Assembly: GCA_905214995.1 (NCBI GenBank)
Contig: CAJMOT010000044.1
Coordinates: 1 to 15,799, forward strand
Reading direction: 5' to 3'
DNA: 15,799 nt
Source: an uncultured bacterium
GTDB lineage: Bacteria > Verrucomicrobiota > Verrucomicrobiia > Opitutales > Intestinicryptomonadaceae
Below, piece by piece: positions 8,126 through 14,229 of the stretch (its first letter is position 1; each line of letters begins with the position of its first letter). The notes beneath the pieces were generated by a model. It made no database searches and had not been told where the DNA came from. It saw nothing but the letters and a program-made list of their open reading frames with translations. A program made the position numbers and the translations under genes.

Positions 8126-9127
8126 TTAAAGTTTGGACGCCACGAGCACGCCGAGCCCCGCGGCGAAGAATGCGAACATGAGCGCAATCAGCTTATTCGT
8201 CCCCTTCGGGGCTCCCGCGAACTCCTTCCACACGAACACGCCCCACAGGGCGGATACCATGGTCGCGCCCTGACCGAGGCCGTAGGCGAGCGCGGGGTCG
8301 GCGGCGGGGGCCGCGAGGATGTTGAAGTTCATGCCGCAGCTCCAAATCATGCCGCCGAGAATCCCTATGGCGTGCGTTTTGGCGCTCCCGCCGAAGTACT
8401 CGGAGAATGTGGAGGGCCTGCCGGAGAGGGGTTTGCGCATCATGAATATATTGAATATGAAGTTGGAAAGCATGAGGCCCGCGGAGAACATCACGACCGC
8501 CGTATAGGGCGTGAGCTTCCCGATTTCCAGCGCGCCCGAAGGTTCGGCGGCGGCCATTGACTTTGCGACGAAACTGTAAAAAAAGCCCATCAGCACGCCC
8601 GCCGCAACCGAAATCAGCACCCCTTTGGCAGTGGAGGATTTTTTGCCTCCGAGCCTGCCGTACGCCACCGCGTCGAGCGCTATGGCCGCGCATATGAGTG
8701 CGACCCCCGCCGCGAGCATGGGAACGTTGCCCTCGCCGGTTGCAAGATATGTCGTGACTACCCCGAGCGCGAGCGCGAGCCCTATCCCGACGGGGAATGC
8801 CACTGCGAGCCCCGCGATTTCGATTGCCGCCACGAGCAGGATGTTTGCGAGGTTGAATACGGCGCCGCCGATGAACGCCGAGCCGAGCCACTTCCATTCG
8901 GCCTGTCCGAGGTCCTGCAAGAATGGGCGTCCGCCGGAGCCGAAAGAGCCCGCCGTTAGCGCGAGCAGCAGCGAAAACGCGAGCACTCCTATGGAATAGT
9001 CCCAGTAAAACAGCGGGAACGGCCAGTTGCCCTTGACCATTTTTTGGGTGTTTGCCCACGATCCCCAACAGAGCATCGTGATAAAGCACATTACAATCGC
9101 GGCGGAGTATGAGGTGACGGTAATCAT
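8126..9127 (-). CDS. DMT-superfamily sugar transporter (GRP / ureide-permease-like), probably ribose
   Basis: Inner-membrane carrier of 333 residues with about ten hydrophobic segments (near 7-24, 42-60, 82-100, 103-124, 135-152, 168-188, 206-226, 253-272, 279-300 and 311-330). The N-terminal pattern, a first helix with CWGSWANTQK then PLFYWDYSIG, resembles the ureide permease and GRP glucose/ribose porter branch of the drug/metabolite superfamily. Coupling to ribokinase immediately downstream suggests ribose as substrate; this is inference from context. The open frame reaches back to 9292, but that extension is charged and Cys/Arg-rich, unlike a carrier N-terminus. ATG 9127 puts the first helix at residue 7 and gives the normal family length. 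No Shine-Dalgarno is evident at this start. Confidence 0.85.
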   Translation of the reverse strand: MITVTSYSAAIVMCFITMLCWGSWANTQKMVKGNWPFPLFYWDYSIGVLAFSLLLALTAGSFGSGGRPFLQDLGQAEWKWLGSAFIGGAVFNLANILLVAAIEIAGLAVAFPVGIGLALALGVVTTYLATGEGNVPMLAAGVALICAAIALDAVAYGRLGGKKSSTAKGVLISVAAGVLMGFFYSFVAKSMAAAEPSGALEIGKLTPYTAVVMFSAGLMLSNFIFNIFMMRKPLSGRPSTFSEYFGGSAKTHAIGILGGMIWSCGMNFNILAAPAADPALAYGLGQGATMVSALWGVFVWKEFAGAPKGTNKLIALMFAFFAAGLGVLVASKL

Positions 9128-9271
9128 AGTCGCATGAATATTTTCATTCGGGTAAATCTGCGCCGACTTTAAGGCGGGTTGCTGAGAAGTAAAGAAAAAA
9201 TGCGATTTGCCGCAATGCGCGCAAATGCGCGGCTTTCGCAGGATGCGCCGCCGGAGAGATCGAATTTCCGC

Positions 9272-9296
9272 GGGATTGCCGAAGCGGGGCAATCCC
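9272..9296. promoter_or_regulatory. 9-bp inverted repeat, possible operator or leader hairpin of the transporter-rbsK unit
   Basis: GGGATTGCC (9272-9280) and GGCAATCCC (9288-9296) are exact reverse complements separated by 7 bases. No T-run follows on either strand, which argues against a terminator. The spacing and the position beside a -10-like TATAGA fit a repressor half-site pair, but a structured 5' leader is equally possible. Confidence 0.35.
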
Positions 9297-9345
9297 CATC
9301 TATAAGAGGGAGGGTTTTGTTCTCGAATTCGGGGTGAAATCTAAG

Positions 9346-9381
9346 CGGCGTTGCGGGTACAAACGGCGTTGTGCGGACAAA
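9346..9381. repeat. Tandem direct repeat, 2 x 18 bp
   Basis: The unit CGGCGTTGCGGGTACAAA (9346-9363) is followed immediately by a second copy (9364-9381) that agrees at 15 of 18 positions. The second copy ends in the A-run that serves as U-tract of the minus-strand terminator, so the repeat lies just beyond the end of the COX24-type transcript. Only two copies are present. Confidence 0.6.
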
Positions 9382-9407
9382 AAAACGCCGTTCGCACTGC
9401 GAACGGC
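9379..9407 (-). terminator. Intrinsic terminator of the COX24-type gene
   Basis: Read on the minus strand, a perfect 9-bp stem (9407-9399 with 9395-9387; GCCGTTCGC with GCGAACGGC, 3-base loop) is followed after one base by seven T residues (9385-9379). It lies about 97 bases after the stop codon of the small gene at 9504 and before the transporter promoter region, so the small gene forms its own transcript. Confidence 0.82.
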
Positions 9408-9503
9408 TTGAATGGATTTTTCGGAAACGTTTTGATAGGCGCGAAAAATCGGAAAGCTTTCAGGGCTAAATCTCTCCCTTTCGGGTCGGCGCAAATCGGC
9501 GCC

Positions 9504-9605
9504 TCAGCAGTCCCAGGTGCGCTTCTTGTGACGGTTCGCCTTGGAGCGCTTGGAGCGCTTGTGCTTGTTCATTTTGAGGCGTCTTTTTTTCTTTAAGTTT
9601 GCCAC
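9504..9605 (-). CDS. AURKAIP1/COX24-type small basic protein (mS38-like, ribosome-associated)
   Basis: A 33-residue protein starting at GTG 9605-9603 and ending at TGA 9506-9504. Lys, Arg and His make up more than half of it; the core KKKRRLKMNKHKRSKRSK followed by RHKKRTW is the pattern of the COX24/AURKAIP1 C-terminal family. In mitochondria that family is the small-subunit ribosomal protein mS38, and in several bacterial phyla such mini-proteins are annotated only by this domain. A good Shine-Dalgarno (AAAGGA) ends 7 bases before the GTG, which decides the start. The gene is monocistronic, with a terminator at 9379-9407. A longer overlapping frame (9466-9684) reads the same bases one register off and is not supported. 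A role in the small ribosomal subunit is inferred from family knowledge. Confidence 0.85.
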   Translation of the reverse strand: MANLKKKRRLKMNKHKRSKRSKANRHKKRTWDC

Positions 9606-9919
9606 AATGCTTCCTTTCTATGGTTTTGTAATCTGTTCGAGCGTATGTTTTGCCGTTAAAAAATTCGATGGAATGCGCGCGCAATCGCGCATATAATTAA
9701 ATAAACAAATACCATTCGCATCGGGAAATCAACAAAAATAAGATATTTTTTTACGCGGGCGGGGAGGCTCGCTCGGGGCTTGGCGGATTCCGCCGCCGCG
9801 CGCGTTTTCCTCGGACATATTCCGCTCTTTCTCTTTTTTATTCTCAAAACCCGCTCTCTTATGGCTTGATTCTCCCGCGCGTTTCGGGCATCATTTTACA
9901 GGAAAGGGGTTTGCTGCTG
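9606..9919. promoter_or_regulatory. Divergent intergenic region between the COX24-type gene and the DUF2147 gene
   Basis: These 314 bases contain no gene I can support. The part near 9650-9750 is AT-rich and holds a 7-bp dyad, ATGCGCG (9673-9679) with CGCGCAT (9686-9692), next to an AT tract, which may belong to the small gene's promoter. A possible plus-strand promoter for the DUF2147 gene is TTGATT (9866-9871), a 17-base spacer and CATCAT (9889-9894), putting transcription start near 9901. The middle (about 9755-9805) is GC-rich without recognisable structure. Confidence 0.3.
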
Positions 9920-10513
9920 ATGAAAAAGCTGATATTCGCCGCAATGTTTTCGTGGATTTCCGCTTTTGCGGCTGGAAACCCCATAGCGGGATTTTGGATA
10001 ATTCCCGATTCCGACACGGGCAAGCCCGAAAGCGTGGCCTATTTTTATGAGAGCGGCGGAACCTGCGCCGCGCGCATGGTTTTGATATACGACGAGGACA
10101 CCGGAAAGATCGCCGAAACTTTTCTCGCCCCAAAAGAACGCGCAAAGGGGATAAGCTCGCATCCGCATATATGCGGGTTGGACTTCATTTGGGATTTGAA
10201 GCCCGAACCGGGCGGGAGGTATGCGGGGAAAGTGGTGAACCCCGATTCCGGGCACGTGTTCAAGTGCGAGGTGTGGTACGACGCCCCCTCCAAAAAGCTC
10301 GCGGTGCGCGGAGAGCTGCTGATTTTCGGTCAGACCAATTTTTGGCTTCCGGTTTCCGCGGACAGGCTGCCGAAAGACGTCGTTCTCGCCGCCGAAAAGC
10401 TTTCGCGCGGGGAAGTCGCGCCGCCGCCGAAACTTTCCGAAAATGCCCGGCCGGCCGACGATCGGGGAAAGCCAAAGCGCGAAAAGACGCGCTTTGGCCG
10501 CGCGCGCAATTAG
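9920..10513 (+). CDS. Exported DUF2147-family protein, function unknown
   Basis: A 197-residue protein whose function is not established. Residues 1-18 are a typical Sec signal peptide (MKKLIFAAMFSWISAFA, then AG), so the mature protein of about 178 residues is exported to the periplasm or beyond. From about 22 to 145 it follows the DUF2147 pattern: PIAGFWIIPDSDTGK at the start, a GLDFIWDLK strand, YAGKVVNPDSGHVFKCEVWY and KLAVRGELLIFGQTNFWLP at the end. The final 35 residues are Pro-rich, then basic (KPKREKTRFGRARN). ATG 9920 is chosen over an upstream TTG at 9866 because it begins the signal peptide and follows a GGAAAGGGG tract. It stands alone, convergent with the acyltransferase gene. 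Family membership is judged by eye, and a related lipocalin-like fold protein cannot be excluded. Confidence 0.78.
   Translation: MKKLIFAAMFSWISAFAAGNPIAGFWIIPDSDTGKPESVAYFYESGGTCAARMVLIYDEDTGKIAETFLAPKERAKGISSHPHICGLDFIWDLKPEPGGRYAGKVVNPDSGHVFKCEVWYDAPSKKLAVRGELLIFGQTNFWLPVSADRLPKDVVLAAEKLSRGEVAPPPKLSENARPADDRGKPKREKTRFGRARN
10471..10498. terminator. Perfect 11-bp stem-loop inside the 3' end of the DUF2147 gene
   Basis: GCCAAAGCGCG (10471-10481) and CGCGCTTTGGC (10488-10498) are exact reverse complements with a 6-base loop. The hairpin overlaps the last codons of the DUF2147 gene and lies 60 bases beyond the stop of the convergent acyltransferase gene. On the minus strand it is followed by only TTTCCCC, a poor U-tract. 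It is probably the 3' boundary of the purB-tgt-acyltransferase transcript or an mRNA-stabilising stem. Confidence 0.4.
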
Positions 10514-10557
10514 GGGCTTGCCGCAAAAACTCCGGCGCTTGTCCGCTTTGCGCGCAA

Positions 10558-13068
10558 TCAGCGGGGCGCGGCTCCCATTGCTTCCCACTCGCCCTCGACG
10601 CGCTCGCGCACCCTTCGGGAAAAATCCTCGTATGACTCGTTTTCGCCGGCGGACATCGGGGGCAGGTAGCTCACGCATATTTCCGCGCCGGGCTTCGGGA
10701 AGGTCGCCCCGGGTTTGAGGGCTTCGTATGCGCCCCTTATCGCCACGGGAACCACCTTGACGCCCATTTCCTTTGCGAGAATCGCGAAAGTGTGACGGAA
10801 TTCCGATATGCGGCCGTCTTTCGTGCGCGTGCCCTCGGGGAATATTACTACCCTGTCGCCCTCCCTGAGCGCCTGCGCCAGCTTGCGTATGGATTCGATC
10901 ACATTGTCGTTGATGTCCATTATGACCACATTGCTGCGCTCGGCGAATTTGCGTATGAAGCCCCTTTTGATTATGCTGCGCAGCTTGGCGAAAAAGTAGG
11001 TCTTGTAGATTTGTGTCTTGGAGAACGGGCCGACAGCGAACGCCCCGTCGAGGTAGCTCTGGTGGTTGGGGGCTATGATGAGCGGCTCGGAGGATTCGAT
11101 ATTTTCCAACCCGCGGTATCTGAGTCTGTACGCGAGCCTCAACGCCGCCCTAAATGCGGAAATCGTGGCGAAGTGGAAGAAATGGGGCTTTTTGAGCTTC
11201 GGGAGCGGAAGCGCGTTTATTATATTCGACCACGTGACGTTTTTCGTCTGCGGCTCGAACGACGAATTGCGGTTTTTCTCGACGAATTCGGAGAATTTTC
11301 TGAGGGTGGGGTATTTTTCAAAGTCGCGCTCGGAGACCTCCGCGCCGCAGTTTTCCCTGACGTAGCACTGTATCGATATTTTCCCGAGCGAGTCGAGCCC
11401 GAGATCCATTTCCATGTGCGCGTCGGGGGAGACAGGGAGCGAAATTTGCCCCGAGAGCACGTCTTTGAGCTCCGCATAGGTCCGCGAGTCGGGTTCGGGC
11501 AGACGGGTTTCGGGCTTGCGGCGCGATATGTCTTCGAGGTAGGCGGACAGGTGGTGCCTCTTGAGCTTGCCGACCCTCGTGCGCGGCAGTTCGCCGGTCG
11601 TAAGGGCGATTCTTATTATGCGCCGGTAGGTGGCGGTTGAGCGGTTGTAAGGCAGTATGGCGGTGTCGCGGACGGCGGCTTCCGCGGCTTCTTCTCCGCC
11701 GGATTCCGCCACGAATTCCGGCCTCACGCGCACTATCGCCTGCAAAATATTCTCGTGCATCAAAACACCGACTTCGAGAATTTCCGGCGACTGCGCCGCT
11801 ATCTGCGCCTCCATTTCGGCGGGATTTATGTTTTTGCCGTTGGGCAGCACTATGATTTCCTTGCGCCTGCCCGTGATAAAGAGAAAGCCTTCGTCGTCGA
11901 CGTAGCCGAGGTCTCCGGTAAAGAGCCATCCGTTGCGTATGGCGGCTTTCGTCTCTTCGGGGCGGTTGTAGTAGCCCTGCGTGACGTTTTCGCCGCGCAC
12001 GGCGATTTCGCCGTCCGCTATCCTTATTTGCACGCCCGGCAGCGGCTCCCCGGGAGAGCCGATTTTAATCCTGCCGATTCTCGGAAAGGCTATTATCGGC
12101 GCGCACTCCGTCATGCCGTAGCCCTCGCGCAGGGCGAAACCGAGAGCGTCGAGATCCGCCCACACCTTGCGGTCGAGCGCGGCTCCGCCCGAAATCCAGA
12201 ATTTGATTTCCCCGCCGAACCTCTTGTGTATGGACGAAAACAGCGCGAGCGAAAATTTGCGGCTGTTGAGCGCGCGGGCGAGAGAAAAGAGGGCTTTTAA
12301 AACCGCCGAACGGTTTATTTTTGCCATTATGTTCGTGTGCAGAAGCTCGTAGAAGCGCGGCACGCTTATAACCATATCGACGGGGCGCTTTTGCAGTATC
12401 CCCGAGATGTCCGCCGGCGAAATAGACTTAGGGAACACCATTTGCCCCCCGACGTAGAGCGGCATGACGAGCGTCCCCATGAGCGGAAGTATGTGGTGGA
12501 ACGGCAGCATTATCAGCACGCGTATTCCGTCGAAATAGTATTTCGCCTCCTCAACGGCCTTCATGTTCGCGTACATGTTTGCGAAAGTCAGCATCACTCC
12601 CTTGGGGCTGCCGGTCGTGCCCGAAGTGTAGACGATGAACGCCAGATCCGCGCCCTCGCGCCGGATTTCCCCGCAGTCGCGCCCGTCCGCCGCGGGAATG
12701 TCCGCAAACATGTCCTCCAATACGAAAAATTCGACGGCGAGCCCCTCTGCGGCTTTGCGCGCGGTCTCGAGCGTGGAGCGGTCGCAGCATAGTATCCGGG
12801 GGGCGGCGTCGGACAGGATGAAAGCCGCCTCTTCCGCGGAGGACTTCGCGTCTATCGGGATTGCCGCCGCCCCCGCCTTCCACGCCCCGTAGAGCGCGAA
12901 AACCCATTCCGGAGAATTTTCCGCGAATATCGCGACCCTTTCGGGGGAGGATTTCGCGAACTTTTCGAACGCCGCGCCCGAGCGCGAGAGCGCGTCGGCA
13001 TAGGAGTAGTCGAAGCCGTCGCCGGCGATGGCGGTGCGGTCGAAATGTTTTAATAGGCGTATTTTCAT
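10558..13068 (-). CDS. Trifunctional-architecture acyl-activating enzyme: AMP-binding ligase, acyl carrier domain, PlsC acyltransferase
   Basis: An 836-residue fusion. Residues about 1-510 are an AMP-forming acyl-CoA/acyl-ACP synthetase: P-loop motif YTSGTTGSPKGVM at 147-159, YGMTE at 317-321, WLFTGDLG at 381-388, and the C-terminal catalytic lysine in LPRTRVGKLKR (Lys501). Residues about 525-600 are a phosphopantetheine carrier domain with DLGLDSLGK, attachment Ser560. Residues about 645-836 are a PlsC glycerolipid acyltransferase with NHQSYLD at 668-674 (the HX4D motif) and FPEGTR at 743-748. A self-contained chain of fatty-acid activation, loading on the built-in carrier and transfer to a lysophospholipid is inferred. 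E. coli Aas has PlsC first and no internal carrier, so this is not a simple orthologue. ATG 13068 overlaps the tgt stop as ATGA, indicating translational coupling; an in-frame upstream ATG-like start at 13116 lies inside tgt and is not preferred. Confidence 0.88.
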   Translation of the reverse strand: MKIRLLKHFDRTAIAGDGFDYSYADALSRSGAAFEKFAKSSPERVAIFAENSPEWVFALYGAWKAGAAAIPIDAKSSAEEAAFILSDAAPRILCCDRSTLETARKAAEGLAVEFFVLEDMFADIPAADGRDCGEIRREGADLAFIVYTSGTTGSPKGVMLTFANMYANMKAVEEAKYYFDGIRVLIMLPFHHILPLMGTLVMPLYVGGQMVFPKSISPADISGILQKRPVDMVISVPRFYELLHTNIMAKINRSAVLKALFSLARALNSRKFSLALFSSIHKRFGGEIKFWISGGAALDRKVWADLDALGFALREGYGMTECAPIIAFPRIGRIKIGSPGEPLPGVQIRIADGEIAVRGENVTQGYYNRPEETKAAIRNGWLFTGDLGYVDDEGFLFITGRRKEIIVLPNGKNINPAEMEAQIAAQSPEILEVGVLMHENILQAIVRVRPEFVAESGGEEAAEAAVRDTAILPYNRSTATYRRIIRIALTTGELPRTRVGKLKRHHLSAYLEDISRRKPETRLPEPDSRTYAELKDVLSGQISLPVSPDAHMEMDLGLDSLGKISIQCYVRENCGAEVSERDFEKYPTLRKFSEFVEKNRNSSFEPQTKNVTWSNIINALPLPKLKKPHFFHFATISAFRAALRLAYRLRYRGLENIESSEPLIIAPNHQSYLDGAFAVGPFSKTQIYKTYFFAKLRSIIKRGFIRKFAERSNVVIMDINDNVIESIRKLAQALREGDRVVIFPEGTRTKDGRISEFRHTFAILAKEMGVKVVPVAIRGAYEALKPGATFPKPGAEICVSYLPPMSAGENESYEDFSRRVRERVEGEWEAMGAAPR

Positions 13069-14201
13069 CTGTCGTTTGCGGCGGACTCGTAGCGCGCGAT
13101 TTTGCCGAGGCTCCACTCTTCGTAGTCTCCGAGCTCTATGTGCGCCCGCGCGTCGGCCATGAGGTTTTGGAAGAAGCGTATATTGTGCATTGAAAGCAGA
13201 GTGCAGGCAAGCATTTCATTTGCCTTTGCCAGATGCCTTATGTACGCGCGCGAAAATTTCGCCGAATATCCGCCCGTCTCGGCGTCGAGCGGCGAATCGT
13301 CCTCCGCGAATTTCGCGTTTTTGAGGTTTATAGGCCCGTCGGGTGTAAATGCCACGGCGTGGCGGGCGAGGCGCGTGGGCATCACGCAGTCGAACATGTC
13401 GGCGCTGAGGGCTATCATTTTCAGGAGCTGCGGGGGCGTCCCTACGCCCATTACGTAGCGCGGCTTTTCTCGCGGCAGGCCCGCTTCCGACGCCTCGACC
13501 TGTTCGAGCATTTGCGGCTCGGGCTCGCCGACGCTCACCCCGCCTATCGCGTACCCGGGGAAGTCGAGCTCCGCGAGCCTTCGGGCGCAGCCGGCCCTTA
13601 TGTCGGAATAGCAGCCGCCCTGGACTATCCCGAAGGCGAGGACGCCGGTTTGCGGGAGCCCCAGTTTGTCATACTCGCTTTTGCATCTCTTTGCCCATCG
13701 CAGCGTCCTTTCGACGGATTGCTCCACTTTCCGCCTTTCGCAGGGGTAGGGTATGCATTCGTCCAGAACCATGCAGATGTCGGAGCCCAGATTTTTCTGG
13801 ATTCCCATGCAAGATTCGGGGGAGATGAAGAGCTTTGCGCCGTCGAGATGCGAGGAGAACGAAATTCCGTCCTCGGAGATTTTGCGCAGCTTCGACAGGC
13901 TGAACGCCTGAAATCCGCCGCTGTCCGTGAGAATCGGCCCCTCCCAGCCCATGAATTTGTGGAGCCCCCCGAAGCGCGCGACGAGCTCCGAGGTCGGGCG
14001 TATGTTGAGGTGATAGGTGTTTGCGAGTATTATTTGCGCTCCGGTCTCCCCGACTTGGAGCGGCGTCAGAGACTTCACCGCCGCCTGGGTGCCGACCGGC
14101 ATGAACGCGGGCGTCTGCACCGCTCCGTGCGCCGTCGACAGCTCGCCGCGCCGCGCTCCGGATTTTTCGGAAACTTTTTTTAAGGTGAAAATTTTTCGCA
14201 T
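13065..14201 (-). CDS. tgt: Queuine/archaeosine-type tRNA-guanine transglycosylase, zinc ligands missing
   Basis: Exchanges guanine 34 of GUN-anticodon tRNAs for preQ1 in the queuosine pathway. The 378 residues match the bacterial length of about 375. Seen: LANTYHL at 59-65, the substrate-site Asp93 in DSGGFQAF, FGIVQGG at 190-196, GGVSVGE at 220-226, and the nucleophile Asp271 in FDCVMPTR. The segment that normally reads CxCxxC is DAETGGYSAKFSRAYIRHL: all three cysteines are replaced (T309, G311, A314), although the fourth ligand His339 (SMHNIRFF) remains. So the structural zinc site appears lost. ATG 14201 is chosen because the family begins near here (MRKIFTLKKV); the frame stays open to 14327 but that overlaps purB. 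It starts 28 bases after the purB stop and overlaps the next gene by 4 bases. No Shine-Dalgarno is evident. Confidence 0.94.
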   Translation of the reverse strand: MRKIFTLKKVSEKSGARRGELSTAHGAVQTPAFMPVGTQAAVKSLTPLQVGETGAQIILANTYHLNIRPTSELVARFGGLHKFMGWEGPILTDSGGFQAFSLSKLRKISEDGISFSSHLDGAKLFISPESCMGIQKNLGSDICMVLDECIPYPCERRKVEQSVERTLRWAKRCKSEYDKLGLPQTGVLAFGIVQGGCYSDIRAGCARRLAELDFPGYAIGGVSVGEPEPQMLEQVEASEAGLPREKPRYVMGVGTPPQLLKMIALSADMFDCVMPTRLARHAVAFTPDGPINLKNAKFAEDDSPLDAETGGYSAKFSRAYIRHLAKANEMLACTLLSMHNIRFFQNLMADARAHIELGDYEEWSLGKIARYESAANDR

Positions 14202-14229
14202 TTTGCGTAGCAAATTTGCATGCCGCGCG

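Larger units (their letters stand above)
9128..9503. promoter_or_regulatory. Intergenic region upstream of the sugar transporter: candidate promoter, dyad, repeat and terminator
   Basis: No gene is supported in these 376 bases. From right to left on the minus strand they hold the terminator of the COX24-type gene, a tandem 18-bp repeat, a weak promoter candidate (TCGAGA at 9326-9321, 16-base spacer, TATAGA at 9304-9299) and, directly below it, a 9-bp dyad at 9272-9296. If this promoter is real, the transporter mRNA has a leader of about 165 bases. The dyad lies at the expected transcription start, where a repressor could bind. The hexamers are only four-of-six matches. Confidence 0.3.

Noticed and set aside
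9128..9292. 55-residue N-terminal extension of the sugar transporter
   Set aside because: It is charged and Arg/Cys-containing, unlike a carrier N-terminus, and would cover the dyad and promoter candidate; ATG 9127 gives the family length.
9466..9684. 72-codon minus-strand frame overlapping the COX24-type gene
   Set aside because: It reads the same bases in another register, is Gln-rich there with no family pattern, and lacks the strong ribosome binding site that the 33-codon gene has.
9656..9847. 63-codon minus-strand frame with a hydrophobic C-terminal segment
   Set aside because: It depends on a TTG start without Shine-Dalgarno, mixes GC-rich basic and AT-rich hydrophobic halves, and shows no family resemblance. 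A small membrane protein cannot be excluded.
13233..14183. 316-codon plus-strand open frame
   Set aside because: It is antisense to tgt, which has complete motifs; the plus frame has no recognisable domain.
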